A stretch of DNA of 64,000 nucleotides from Xenorhabdus sp014467285 (GCF_014467285.1 NZ_NKHR01000008.1:98970-162969), one strand, 5' to 3'. Shown: positions 8,698-18,255, numbered from the stretch's first letter. The notes: generated by a model from the letters alone, not told the origin. A program made the numbers and translations.

Positions 8698-9743
8698 TGG
8701 AGCTCAATCAATTACTCGAAAAGCTAAAACATACACCCGCAATGCAGTCCAAGCGGGCGATTGCTCACTGTGTTTTAGCCAATATAACTTGTCATGTGGA
8801 TTCATTGGATAGCTTATACCCCTGCCCCGGAGATGACACAGCGGCACTGTCGTTAAACGGTCAATATATACTGCATGCCTGTGAAGGTATGTTACCGAAT
8901 TTTGTGACCCATTATCCTTATTTTGCGGGTTGGTCAGCCGTCATGGCGAATATTAGTGACATTGCAGCAATGGGCGGCCGGGCCTTGTCGGTAGTGAACA
9001 GTCTTTGGCATACCAGTAATGAATCTGCCCAACAGTTAATGCAAGGCATGCAGGATGCTTGTTGTGCTTATGGTGTGCCATTGGTCGGCGGGCACACTCA
9101 TCTTGGCTCAGATTATCAGCCCGCTTTATCCGTGGCGATTCAGGGTATGGCACGAAAACTACTCTCAGTGTTACATGTTAAACCCCAACAAAAAATTCTG
9201 CTTGCGTTAAATCTACAAGGGCAATTCCACCCCGATACCACTTACTGGAAATGCTTTGAGCAGGTATCTGGCCGCATTTTACAGTCACAAATTGCTTTGC
9301 TGCCGCAACTGGCAGAGGAAAACTTGGCTTATGCCGCCCGTGATATTAGCAATGCCGGCATTTTAGGTAGTTTGTTGATGCTGCTTGAAGCTACAGCATC
9401 AGGGGCACATATCAACTTAGATGCAATTCCTAAACCTGATGATGTGGAATGGTTTAAATGGCTGCAAATTTTTCCCAGTTTTGGTTTTTTACTCACTGCT
9501 GATGCAAACCAATGTGAAGAAATCATCAGGCTGTTTCACTGCCAGGGGATTGCCTGCAAGGCGATTGGTGAAACCAATATCAGTGGTGTCGTTACGGTGC
9601 AACAGCAGGAACAAAGCAGCATATTTTGGGATTTTAACCACCAGATATTTACCGGCTTTTGCTACGCCAATCTTCTGAAAACACTCGCTTTAAAAAAATT
9701 ACAGTGCAATCCCATACAAACTGAGACTAAGAGTCATCAGTAG
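8697..9743 (+). CDS. nitF: Sll0787-family AIR-synthase-like protein (Nit1C)
   Basis: A 348-residue protein with the PurM/AIR synthase fold: an N-terminal ATP-binding half with CPGDDTAALSLNG (~residues 40-52) and ISDIAAMGGRAL (~84-95), and VGGHTHLGSDY further on. Family members in Nit1C clusters are not purine enzymes; they probably use ATP to activate an amide or acid. I chose the ATG at 8697 because GAGG lies seven bases before it; the ATG at 8691 is only one base from the same site. The one-base overlap with the acetyltransferase stop indicates translational coupling. Confidence 0.82.
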   Translation: MELNQLLEKLKHTPAMQSKRAIAHCVLANITCHVDSLDSLYPCPGDDTAALSLNGQYILHACEGMLPNFVTHYPYFAGWSAVMANISDIAAMGGRALSVVNSLWHTSNESAQQLMQGMQDACCAYGVPLVGGHTHLGSDYQPALSVAIQGMARKLLSVLHVKPQQKILLALNLQGQFHPDTTYWKCFEQVSGRILQSQIALLPQLAEENLAYAARDISNAGILGSLLMLLEATASGAHINLDAIPKPDDVEWFKWLQIFPSFGFLLTADANQCEEIIRLFHCQGIACKAIGETNISGVVTVQQQEQSSIFWDFNHQIFTGFCYANLLKTLALKKLQCNPIQTETKSHQ

Positions 9744-9754
9744 GAGCCTATGTT

Positions 9755-10045
9755 ATGCCTAGCGTAAATTTTACTGTGAAGTGGCCTGATGGAAAACGGA
9801 TTCAATATTACTCACCTTCAACGGTGATTTATGAATACCTATCCATTGGTCAGCGTTACTCAAGTACGCAGTTTTTACACCAAGTTGAAAATGGTCTGTA
9901 TGCCGCATCGGAAAGAGTACGTGCACGTTATGGCTTTACCTGTAGTTCGGCTATGGACAATCTGGCGATGATCAAGTCCCAAGTCAGACTCTTCGGGCTA
10001 AACCCGGAAGATCAAATTGAAGTCATTGAAATGACGAATAAATGA
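9755..10045 (+). CDS. nitG: MSMEG_0570-family small protein (Nit1C)
   Basis: A 96-residue protein recognised as the short conserved Nit1C component (MSMEG_0570 family). It starts with a beta-rich MPSVNFTVKWPDGKRIQYYS and has no cofactor motif that I can see. A good TAGGAG precedes the ATG. It sits 11 bases after the AIR-synthase-like gene and 12 before the oxidoreductase gene. Function unknown. Confidence 0.82.
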   Translation: MPSVNFTVKWPDGKRIQYYSPSTVIYEYLSIGQRYSSTQFLHQVENGLYAASERVRARYGFTCSSAMDNLAMIKSQVRLFGLNPEDQIEVIEMTNK

Positions 10046-10057
10046 GAAGGATGTTCC

Positions 10058-11314
10058 ATGTTAAATATTCAAAATCAAATATTGCAGCCAAATTATGATG
10101 TGGTCATTGTTGGTGGTGGTCAGGCAGGCTTATGTGTTAGTCACTATTTGCAAAAGGCAGGCATTGACCATGTAATACTGGAAAAAGAATCCGAGTTAAC
10201 CCATAGCTGGCGTTGTAAACGTTGGGATAATTTTACTTTGGTAACACCTAACTGGCAGTGTCTATTGCCAGAACACCCTTATCAGGGGCAAGATCCTGAC
10301 GGCTTTATGAAGAAGCATGAAATTGTGGAATATCTCAATGAGTTTATTGAAAAAATAAACCCGCCTGCCATTTTAAATATTCAGGCAGAACATGTAAAAA
10401 AAGTGGCAGAACAAAAGCTTGTCATTGAAACTAATCGCGGCACAACTATAGCCAAACATCTCGTTGTCGCGGCAGGTGGATATCACACGCCGATTTATCC
10501 CAAACTCAGCGATACCTTGCCTGACCATATAAAAGTGATACATTCGGAAGAATATTTAAATGTAAATCAACTACCTGAGGGTGCAGTGTTAGTGGTCGGA
10601 TCAGGGCAATCCGGCGCACAGATTGCCGAAGATTTACATTTGGCAGGCAAAAAAGTTTATTTATCGACAGGTGATGCACCGCGTTGCGCCCGATTTTATC
10701 GCGGCAAAGATGTAGTGAAGTGGTTGTTTGATATGGGTTATTACGAAACAACCGTCAAAGAGCATCGTTATAGTGAAGAAGTACGTAACAGTACCAACCA
10801 CTATGTCACGGGGCGTGATGGCGGGCGTGATATTGACCTGCGCCAATTTGCCTTAGAGGGAATGCAATTGTTCGGTCGTTTTGATGACTTTAAAGATGGT
10901 CAACTCTGGTTCAGACCTGATTTATCAGAAAACCTGGACCGTGCCGATGCTACTTATAATCGTATTAATGCCTCAATTGATGAATATTTGGATAAAAACA
11001 ATATTACAACCGACGAGCCAGCATCAGTGTATCAGCCAGTTTGGCATCCTAAGCAGGAAACCACACGCATTGATTTAGCAAAAGAAAATATTACTTCAGT
11101 GATTTGGTGTATCGGTTTTAGACCAGATTATTCATGGATTGATTTAGATATTTTTCAAGCCAGCGGTTACCCAAACCATGACCGTGGAATCACCATTGAT
11201 CCGGATGTCACGTTTATTGGTTTGCCGTGGTTATATACATGGGGTTCCGGGCGTTTTATGGGGATCGATCAGGATTCTGCCCATGTAGTACAACATATTG
11301 AGCGACAAATTTAG
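10058..11314 (+). CDS. nitH: MSMEG_0569-family flavin-dependent oxidoreductase (Nit1C)
   Basis: A 418-residue flavin monooxygenase-like protein. The N-terminal FAD-binding motif is VVIVGGGQAGLCVSHYL (~residues 16-32) and a second dinucleotide site VLVVGSGQSGAQIAEDL lies at ~170-190; IWCIGFRPDY near the C-terminus is typical of FMO/YUCCA-like enzymes. It is the last gene of the Nit1C operon and would carry out an NAD(P)H-dependent oxidation, with the substrate unknown. The operon is closed by the hairpin at 11389-11418, shared with the convergent kdsA. Confidence 0.88.
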   Translation: MLNIQNQILQPNYDVVIVGGGQAGLCVSHYLQKAGIDHVILEKESELTHSWRCKRWDNFTLVTPNWQCLLPEHPYQGQDPDGFMKKHEIVEYLNEFIEKINPPAILNIQAEHVKKVAEQKLVIETNRGTTIAKHLVVAAGGYHTPIYPKLSDTLPDHIKVIHSEEYLNVNQLPEGAVLVVGSGQSGAQIAEDLHLAGKKVYLSTGDAPRCARFYRGKDVVKWLFDMGYYETTVKEHRYSEEVRNSTNHYVTGRDGGRDIDLRQFALEGMQLFGRFDDFKDGQLWFRPDLSENLDRADATYNRINASIDEYLDKNNITTDEPASVYQPVWHPKQETTRIDLAKENITSVIWCIGFRPDYSWIDLDIFQASGYPNHDRGITIDPDVTFIGLPWLYTWGSGRFMGIDQDSAHVVQHIERQI

Positions 11315-11374
11315 TGCCCTGAACGTCATTCAGGCAACTTACCATATTGTAAGTAAAGTGCGTCACAAGCAGGA

Positions 11375-11418
11375 AAACAAAAAAATCGGCGGTTACAGGT
11401 AACTTACCCTGTAACCGC
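11375..11418 (-). terminator. Rho-independent terminator of kdsA, shared with the convergent Nit1C operon
   Basis: GCGGTTACAGG (11389-11399) and CCTGTAACCGC (11408-11418) form a perfect 11-bp stem with an 8-base loop. On the minus strand the stem is followed by a T-rich run (the A-run at 11375-11385 on the plus strand), so it is a textbook terminator for kdsA and may also stop readthrough from the other side. Confidence 0.85.
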
Positions 11419-11448
11419 ACTATCAAAGAAACCCAGGGGATTCAGGGA

Positions 11449-12303
11449 TTACTTGCTGGTATCCAGTTCCGGGAAACTTTTCACCACATCATCAATCGCT
11501 TTCATCTGCATCAGGAATGGTTCCAGTTTTGCCAGTGGCAGTGCTGATGGGCCATCACATTTCGCATTTTCCGGATCAGGATGAGATTCAAGGAACAATC
11601 CCGCAATTCCTACTGCCATACCGGCTCGTGCCAGTTCAGACACTTGCGCACGACGACCGCCAGAAGCGGCTCCGAATGGATCACGGCATTGCAATGAGTG
11701 GGTAACGTCGAAAATGACAGGTGAGCCATTAGTAGCCTGTTGCATGACACCAAAGCCCAGCATGTCAACCACCAAATTGTCATAACCAAAGTTACTGCCA
11801 CGGTCGCACAGGATGATCTGATCGTTACCACCTTCTTTAAATTTTTCAACGATATTTCCCATTTGTCCCGGGCTTACAAACTGAGGTTTCTTGATGTTAA
11901 TAACGGCCCCTGTTTTCGCCATTGCTTCAACCAGATCGGTTTGACGGGCCAGGAAAGCAGGAAGCTGAATAACATCAACGACATCTGCAACAGGCTGAGC
12001 TTGCGCTGGTTCATGTACGTCAGTGATGATTTTCACGCCGAAAGTTTGTTTCAGTTCCTGAAAGATTTTCATCCCTTCTTCTAAACCCGGCCCACGGTAG
12101 GAATGGATAGAAGAACGGTTAGCCTTATCAAAAGACGCTTTGAAAACATAAGGAATGCCCAGTTTTTGCGTTACGGTCACATAGTGCTCACAAATACGCA
12201 TGGCCAAATCCCGTGATTCAAGGACATTCATACCACCAAAGAGTACAAAAGGCAGATCATTTGCGACCTTGATGTCACCAATATTAACCACTTTCTGTTG
12301 CAT
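11449..12303 (-). CDS. kdsA: 3-deoxy-D-manno-octulosonate 8-phosphate synthase
   Basis: KDO-8-phosphate synthase, 284 residues, the usual length. It joins phosphoenolpyruvate and arabinose-5-phosphate in the cytoplasm for the lipopolysaccharide inner core. Recognisable family stretches include FVLFGGMNVLESRDLAM, FKASFDKANRSS, IKKPQFVSPGQMGNI and FDVTHSLQCRDPFGAASGGRR. An AAGG lies ten bases upstream of the ATG. Its position downstream of sirB1/prmC/prfA/hemA is the standard enterobacterial order. Confidence 0.97.
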   Translation of the reverse strand: MQQKVVNIGDIKVANDLPFVLFGGMNVLESRDLAMRICEHYVTVTQKLGIPYVFKASFDKANRSSIHSYRGPGLEEGMKIFQELKQTFGVKIITDVHEPAQAQPVADVVDVIQLPAFLARQTDLVEAMAKTGAVINIKKPQFVSPGQMGNIVEKFKEGGNDQIILCDRGSNFGYDNLVVDMLGFGVMQQATNGSPVIFDVTHSLQCRDPFGAASGGRRAQVSELARAGMAVGIAGLFLESHPDPENAKCDGPSALPLAKLEPFLMQMKAIDDVVKSFPELDTSK

Positions 12304-12410
12304 GCTTATACCTTCTCTCGTTAAGGGTAAATAAATTTGCTGTATCTATAAAAATAAACAGGTCGCTGAAAAATCCTGCCTTATGAAAACATTAATGAAA
12401 AACAAAAACA

Positions 12411-13220
12411 TTAATGAAGAACAATCAGCCTCTGCTCAATGGAGTTAATCTGCATTTTTATCATTTCTGAGATAGGATCCTCAGGGCAGTGCTCCACAAA
12501 ATAGCTCAAATCCAAAACAGCAATGTGATTGCAGTCGAGTTGTGCATAGATAAGCCCCCGGTCGCGGATTTCATATGGATCATCGGGATCAAACATCAAC
12601 ACAATTTCGCTGGCCTTGAGTGCTAACTCCATCTTTTTCTCTTCCATCAGGGAAACTTTGATGGTGTCAGTGACCTTACGCACGATGCTGATATTATCCG
12701 CCTCCTGTAAGTCTTTCTTTTCCAGACGAATAGTTGGCCCGATATTGCCTTTCAACCAGACATCAAGTATATGTTCGTTGAGCGTATCGCCATTCATGGG
12801 ATTAATGAACCATGCTGGCTCATCAACTAAATCAGCCCGTAAAATTAGCTGTGTCGGGAATATAACAGGCTGTACCGGCAAATCCAGCGCCTGAGCAATG
12901 TGTGAAAATACCGTCCCCAATGCCACGGGTGCACCCTGACGTGAATGCAATACGCTATCCAACCACAGGGTATCAGACAAACAATACACTCCATTTGCCC
13001 CGCCGAATTTCCATTCGCGGTAAAAAAGTGTCAACAGTGACTGCAATTTTACTTTGGTGTCGGTAATAGAAGAAAGTTTCTGCCGGGCTTCTTCAACCAA
13101 TGCAGCTAACTGTTCAGTCACCAACCTTTGAGGAAAATCAGGACGAATGGCCCGTGTCACCAGAATAATACCGTCAATCAGGGGAGCATTATTGAATTCA
13201 TAATTAACTATGGTTTTCAT
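12411..13220 (-). CDS. sirB1: SirB1 family protein (transglutaminase-like plus TPR)
   Basis: A 269-residue protein matching SirB1/YchA in length and in the block FYREWKFGGANGVYCLSDTL, followed by a C-terminal tetratricopeptide-like helical part. Molecular function is unknown. Its start overlaps the end of prmC by 17 bases. The sirB2 gene, which separates prmC from sirB1 in E. coli, is absent. Confidence 0.9.
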   Translation of the reverse strand: MKTIVNYEFNNAPLIDGIILVTRAIRPDFPQRLVTEQLAALVEEARQKLSSITDTKVKLQSLLTLFYREWKFGGANGVYCLSDTLWLDSVLHSRQGAPVALGTVFSHIAQALDLPVQPVIFPTQLILRADLVDEPAWFINPMNGDTLNEHILDVWLKGNIGPTIRLEKKDLQEADNISIVRKVTDTIKVSLMEEKKMELALKASEIVLMFDPDDPYEIRDRGLIYAQLDCNHIAVLDLSYFVEHCPEDPISEMIKMQINSIEQRLIVLH

Positions 13221-14067
13221 TTTTATTCCATCGACCTACCGTAATACGTTCGTTACCACCATAATCCTGAAAAGTTGCTATCTGCTGATAACCTTTTTCC
13301 AAAAATAGGTTTCTGACAACGATTCCCTGTTTCCAGCCATGTTCCAATAACAGCCATCCGTTTGGTAACAGGAAATGGCGAGCTTGCTCCACAATTGTCT
13401 GCAAATCTGCCATTCCATTTTGGGCAGCGATCAATGCAGTGGCCGGTTCAAACCTGACATCTCCTTCATGCAGATGAGGATCAAGCTCATCAATATACGG
13501 AGGATTACTGACAATCATATCAAATTGTCGACCTGCCACCGCAGAAAACCACGCACCTTGTAAAAAATTCACATTGTGAAAAGACAGTTTTTCCGCATTT
13601 TTTTCCGTATTGTGTTTCGCCAATGCCACTGCATCAGGGTTAATATCGACCCCTGTTACGTGACAATCATGTCGCTCACTGGCTAAAGCCAAGGCAATTG
13701 CCCCCGTTCCCGTACCAAGATCCAAAATCTGGGCGGGTAAATCGGGCAACAATTCCAATGCCTTCTCAACCAGGCATTCCGTGTCAGGGCGTGGAATCAG
13801 TGTCGCTGGTGATACAGAGAGAGGTAATGACCAGAATTCACGTTCACCCACAATATAAGCAACCGGCTCCCCCTGAATGCGGCGAGCTAACAAGGCTTCA
13901 AGCTGGTCAGCCTCTTCTGCTGAAATTGGTGTTTCATTGAATGCAATTAAATAAGTGCGGGAACGCCCTGTCACATGTTGCAACAAAATTTCCGCATCAC
14001 GTTTAGGGCTGTCACTTTCGGTCAACTGCATGGCTGCATGCTGGAGCCAATATTGATAATTCATCAA
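13204..14067 (-). CDS. prmC: Peptide chain release factor N(5)-glutamine methyltransferase
   Basis: PrmC (HemK), 287 residues. It methylates the glutamine of the GGQ motif in release factors RF1 and RF2 using S-adenosylmethionine. Visible motifs: SAM-binding ILDLGTGTGAIALALA (~residues 115-130) and the catalytic NPPY in IVSNPPYIDE (~183-192). The start overlaps the prfA stop by four bases (ATGA), so enzyme and substrate are translationally coupled. Confidence 0.97.
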   Translation of the reverse strand: MMNYQYWLQHAAMQLTESDSPKRDAEILLQHVTGRSRTYLIAFNETPISAEEADQLEALLARRIQGEPVAYIVGEREFWSLPLSVSPATLIPRPDTECLVEKALELLPDLPAQILDLGTGTGAIALALASERHDCHVTGVDINPDAVALAKHNTEKNAEKLSFHNVNFLQGAWFSAVAGRQFDMIVSNPPYIDELDPHLHEGDVRFEPATALIAAQNGMADLQTIVEQARHFLLPNGWLLLEHGWKQGIVVRNLFLEKGYQQIATFQDYGGNERITVGRWNKNENHS

Positions 14068-15146
14068 TCCTGCTCTGATAATGCAGATAGTTGGTCTGCC
14101 TGATATTCAGTAATAATAGGCTGGATAAGCATATCCAGTTTGCCTTCCATGACTTCTTCAAGACGGTATAGCGTTAGGTTGATACGGTGATCGGTAACTC
14201 GCCCTTGTGGGAAGTTATAAGTCCGGTTGCGATCTGAACGGTCGCCGGAACCAAGCAGATTGCGACGTTCAGAAGCCTCGGCTTCCTGACGTTTTTGTAC
14301 CTCGGCAGCACGGATGCGCGCAGCAAGCACAGACATCGCTTTTGCCTTGTTTTTATGCTGTGAACGTTCATCCTGACATTCTACGACAATGCCGGTTGGC
14401 AGGTGGGTAATTCGAATGGCAGAGTCAGTGGTATTGACGTGCTGACCACCCGCTCCGGAAGAGCGAAAAGTATCAATTTTCAGATCACCGGAACTGATTT
14501 CCGGTAATTCTGCTTCGGGGATTTCTGCCAAAATAGCCACAGTACAGGCCGACGTATGGATACGTCCCTGAGATTCGGTTTCTGGGACGCGCTGGACACG
14601 ATGCCCCCCTGATTCAAATTTCAAGTGACCATAAACCTGCTCACCAGAAACTTTGGCAATGACTTCTTTGTATCCACCATGTTCGCCCTCATTGGCGCTC
14701 ATGATCTCTACTTTCCAGCGGCGGGATTCTGCATAACGACTATACATGCGGAATAAATCCCCGGCGAATATCGCAGCCTCATCCCCACCGGTTCCTGCAC
14801 GAACTTCCAGAAAACAATTGCGCTCATCATCCGGATCTTTAGGCAATAACAGCACCTGTAATTGTTGTTCTAACTCTTCATTACGAATTTTTGCGCCTTT
14901 GAGTTCTTCCTGCGCCATTTCCCGCATTTCGGGATCATCAAGCATCATCTCGGCTGTTTCGATATCATCCTGAACGCTTTTCCAGGCTTTAAAACAGTTA
15001 GTCACATCAGTAAGTTGAGCATATTCCTTTGATAATGCACGAAAACGCTCCTGATCAGCGATCACCTCAGCATCGCCGAGATGAGCCAGAACTTCTTCAT
15101 GGCGTTCTTGTAATGCTTCCAATTTAGCGACAATAGAAGGCTTCAT
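14064..15146 (-). CDS. prfA: Peptide chain release factor 1
   Basis: RF1, 360 residues, ends translation at UAA and UAG. The GGQ motif is in SSGAGGQHVN and the codon-recognition tripeptide is PET (RVPETESQGRIHTSA) where E. coli has PAT, within the P-x-T pattern. Lies 30 bases downstream of hemA on the same strand. Confidence 0.97.
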   Translation of the reverse strand: MKPSIVAKLEALQERHEEVLAHLGDAEVIADQERFRALSKEYAQLTDVTNCFKAWKSVQDDIETAEMMLDDPEMREMAQEELKGAKIRNEELEQQLQVLLLPKDPDDERNCFLEVRAGTGGDEAAIFAGDLFRMYSRYAESRRWKVEIMSANEGEHGGYKEVIAKVSGEQVYGHLKFESGGHRVQRVPETESQGRIHTSACTVAILAEIPEAELPEISSGDLKIDTFRSSGAGGQHVNTTDSAIRITHLPTGIVVECQDERSQHKNKAKAMSVLAARIRAAEVQKRQEAEASERRNLLGSGDRSDRNRTYNFPQGRVTDHRINLTLYRLEEVMEGKLDMLIQPIITEYQADQLSALSEQD

Positions 15147-15176
15147 TCGTAATATCAGACCTTATTTAGAATAGGG

Positions 15177-16439
15177 TTAGTTATGATCCAGCCCAAGGCT
15201 GTCCCGTAATAGATTCAGGCGTTCCAAATCGCCATCACTGGCAGCCTGTTGGAGAGATTTAGTTGGTGTATGAATCAGACGATTCGTCAATTGGTGAGTC
15301 AATTGGTTAATGATCTGTTCAGCATCAGCACCCTGTTTTATAGACATCAATGCTTTTGCCGTCATTTCAGCCCTGATTTTCTCTGCTTGTTCCCGGTATT
15401 CGCGAATTGTATTAACTGCTCCCTGAGAACGCAACCAATCCATAAAGTGGTTGCTTTCTTGTTGCACAATACCTTCTGCAACAATGGCTGCGGCTTTACG
15501 CTGAGCGAGGTTTTGTTGAATGATGGCCTGTAAGTCATCAACGCTGTACAGATAAACATCACTTAATTTTTCAACGTCCGGTTCAATATCACGGGGAACG
15601 GCGATATCAATCAGCAACATCGGCTGGTTACGACGTAATTTCAACGCCCGTTCAACCATACCTTTACCAATAATCGGCAATGGGCTGGCGGTGGAACTGA
15701 TCACAATATCAGCTTCAGCCAACCGAGTATCGATATCCGGCAGGGAAATAACTTCGGCATTAACTTCACTGGCAAGCATCTGCGCCCGCTCTTTCGTACG
15801 GTTGGCAATCATCATGTGACACACCCCATGTTCTTTAAGGTGGCGTGCTACCAGTTCAATCGTTTCCCCTGCTCCCACCAGCAGGATAGACAGTTGAGAA
15901 AGAGATTCGAAAATTTGCCGGGCAAGTGTACAGGCGGCAAATGCCACAGAAACGGCATTTGCACCAATTTCTGTTTCTGTTCTGACCCGTTTAGCTACTG
16001 AGAAAGATTTTTGGAACAGGCGTTCCAACTCACCTGATAGGGATTGATAACTTTGCGACTCAGCGAAGGCTTTTTTCACCTGCCCCAAAATCTGAGGTTC
16101 TCCCAATACAAGGGAATCTAGGCCACTTGCGACTCGCATTAAATGACTGACAGCTTCATCATTCAAATGCCAATAGAGACTTGATTTCAAATCTTCAGGA
16201 TTGAGCTGATGATACCTGCATAACCAATTAATTAACTGCTCTTTAAAATTATCCTGCTGTTCAACACTGAGATAGAGCTCTGTCCGGTTACAGGTTGACA
16301 GCACAACACCGCCCCGCACCAGCGGTTGCCGGAGCAGGTCATCAAGTGCAAGCCCTATCGTGTCAGGAGAAAAGGCTACCCGCTCACGTAAAGAAACAGG
16401 CGCTGTTTTATGGTTGATACCAAGTGCTAATAAAGTCAT
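15177..16439 (-). CDS. hemA: Glutamyl-tRNA reductase
   Basis: HemA, 420 residues, reduces glutamyl-tRNA with NADPH to glutamate-1-semialdehyde, the first committed step of tetrapyrrole synthesis. The catalytic cysteine is Cys50 in VLSTCNRTEL; GLDSLVLGEPQILGQVK and the NADPH-binding LLVGAGETIELVARHL follow, with a C-terminal dimerisation helix. Divergent from lolB, as in E. coli. Confidence 0.97.
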   Translation of the reverse strand: MTLLALGINHKTAPVSLRERVAFSPDTIGLALDDLLRQPLVRGGVVLSTCNRTELYLSVEQQDNFKEQLINWLCRYHQLNPEDLKSSLYWHLNDEAVSHLMRVASGLDSLVLGEPQILGQVKKAFAESQSYQSLSGELERLFQKSFSVAKRVRTETEIGANAVSVAFAACTLARQIFESLSQLSILLVGAGETIELVARHLKEHGVCHMMIANRTKERAQMLASEVNAEVISLPDIDTRLAEADIVISSTASPLPIIGKGMVERALKLRRNQPMLLIDIAVPRDIEPDVEKLSDVYLYSVDDLQAIIQQNLAQRKAAAIVAEGIVQQESNHFMDWLRSQGAVNTIREYREQAEKIRAEMTAKALMSIKQGADAEQIINQLTHQLTNRLIHTPTKSLQQAASDGDLERLNLLRDSLGLDHN

Positions 16440-16762
16440 TTTAACTGCGTTGAGTTATCACAGGGATCAAATTCATGATGATATTAATAACTATTCTCAT
16501 AAACTCACACCCTTCATAAGGACTCTCATTGGATGGGCATTTTACTTGATGCTCCAGTGCAATAAAAGTCAATCAGACAGTTATGCGATAATTTATTCGA
16601 GAATTCTTACCAAATTTTCGCTAAATTAGCCTCTTGATTATAGACTTGGATGGCATGTCCTAAACCCGTATTTATACCCAATACCTATATCTAATATCTA
16701 TACCCAATAAATGTCCCGATAGATTCCAAGTTTCAGACTCTCTTATTGCCAAGGGTTACCTT
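16440..16762. other. Divergent hemA-lolB intergenic region with a repeated 11-mer
   Basis: No gene seen. TATACCCAATA occurs twice 26 bases apart (16673-16683 and 16699-16709), close to lolB; related TATACCCAA copies occur at 44178 and 44233. Promoters of hemA and lolB must lie here but I cannot place them with confidence. Confidence 0.5.
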
Positions 16763-17380
16763 ATGAAAATGTCTTTATTTTTTCGCTTGCTTCCTCTCTC
16801 CGCTGTCTTACTGATTGCCTGTACAATCACGCAACCTCCCACAGGCACAGGATCAGCGGATACCCCACAATGGCATGCCCGCGAACAAAAATTACAAAAA
16901 TTAGAGCATTACCAGACCCGGGGCTCTTTTGCTTATCTGGCAGATGAAAAAAAAGTGTATGCCCGTTTTTTCTGGCAACAATATTCGCATGACAATTATA
17001 AATTACTGCTGCTAAATCCATTGGGTACGACTGAGTTGGAATTATTTGTTAAACCCAATATGATTCAGCTCACTGATAATAATGGTAAAAAATATCTCAG
17101 TGATGACCCGGCATCCTTAATTTACCAGCTTACCAATATGAATATCCCTCTGGATAACCTTAAAAATTGGATTATTGGTTTGCCCGGTAATGCCAAAGAT
17201 TTTCAACTAGATGCGAATTACCTGCTTAAGTCCGTAAGTGATCAACAAAATGGTGAAATTTGGCGGGTAACTTATCAGGGATATGATACATCCACGATCC
17301 CTGCCTTACCTAATCGCCTGGAACTCACGCAAGGAAAAAACCGCATAAAACTAAAGATGGATAATTGGACAACACAATAA
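16763..17380 (+). CDS. lolB: Outer-membrane lipoprotein insertion protein LolB
   Basis: A 205-residue lipoprotein that receives lipoproteins from LolA and inserts them into the outer membrane. The N-terminus is a lipoprotein signal ending in the lipobox LIAC with Cys20 as lipid site; the following Thr (not Asp) fits outer-membrane sorting. LLLLNPLGTTELELFVK is a typical LolB core segment. Its TAA stop overlaps the ispE start by one base. Confidence 0.94.
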   Translation: MKMSLFFRLLPLSAVLLIACTITQPPTGTGSADTPQWHAREQKLQKLEHYQTRGSFAYLADEKKVYARFFWQQYSHDNYKLLLLNPLGTTELELFVKPNMIQLTDNNGKKYLSDDPASLIYQLTNMNIPLDNLKNWIIGLPGNAKDFQLDANYLLKSVSDQQNGEIWRVTYQGYDTSTIPALPNRLELTQGKNRIKLKMDNWTTQ

Positions 17381-18255
17381 TGACTTTAACCTGGCCCTCC
17401 CCGGCAAAATTGAATTTATTTTTGTATATCACAGGACAACGCCCTGATGGTTACCATGAACTGCAAACGCTGTTCCAATTTTTAGATTATGGTGATGAAA
17501 TCACCATTACCCCCCGTCAGGATAATCAAATCCGTCTGTTGACCCCTGTTGAAGGAGTAACCCATGATGATAATTTGATCGTGCGGGCTGCCCGGTTATT
17601 GCAGCATCATTTAAAAACACACCAAATGGGTACCGAACATCCGGGGGCTGATATCCACATTGATAAATGCCTGCCGATGGGCGGAGGATTAGGTGGCGGT
17701 TCTTCCAATGCCGCAACGGTATTAGTCGCCTTAAACTATCATTGGCAAGCCAACCTGTCCGATGATGAACTGGCACAACTGGGGGTTAGCCTTGGTGCAG
17801 ATGTTCCGGTCTTTGTCAAAGGTCATGCCGCTTTTGCCGAAGGCATCGGAGAAAAACTTCAACCCGCCTCACCGGAAGAAAAATGGTTCTTGGTTGCTCA
17901 CCCCGGGATTGAGATCTCAACCCCGATGATCTTCACAGATCCTGAATTAAAAAGAAATTCTCCGATTCGTGCTCTACCCGCATTATTACAGGCACCATTT
18001 GCAAATGATTGTGAGCCAATCGCAAGAAAACGTTTTCGTGAGGTTGAACAGCTTCTTTTATGGCTGTTAGAATACGCACCGTCACGCCTGACCGGAACCG
18101 GTGCATGTGTTTTCGGCGAGTTCGAATCTGAAGCATCGGCCCGTAGGGTGTTAAATCAAGCCCCAGAGTGGATGCAGGGCTTTGTTGCGCGTGGCGTTAA
18201 CATTTCTCCGTTGCATAAATTCCGCTCTGGGATAACCATGTTATTGAACCAATGA
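17380..18255 (+). CDS. ispE: 4-diphosphocytidyl-2-C-methyl-D-erythritol kinase
   Basis: IspE, 291 residues, phosphorylates CDP-methylerythritol in the MEP isoprenoid pathway. The GHMP-kinase ATP loop is LPMGGGLGGGSSNAATV (~residues 96-112). I placed the start at 17380 (MTLTWPSPAKLNLFLY), which aligns with the E. coli N-terminus and overlaps the lolB stop as TAATG; an upstream in-frame ATG at 17365 lies inside lolB. Confidence 0.96.
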   Translation: MTLTWPSPAKLNLFLYITGQRPDGYHELQTLFQFLDYGDEITITPRQDNQIRLLTPVEGVTHDDNLIVRAARLLQHHLKTHQMGTEHPGADIHIDKCLPMGGGLGGGSSNAATVLVALNYHWQANLSDDELAQLGVSLGADVPVFVKGHAAFAEGIGEKLQPASPEEKWFLVAHPGIEISTPMIFTDPELKRNSPIRALPALLQAPFANDCEPIARKRFREVEQLLLWLLEYAPSRLTGTGACVFGEFESEASARRVLNQAPEWMQGFVARGVNISPLHKFRSGITMLLNQ

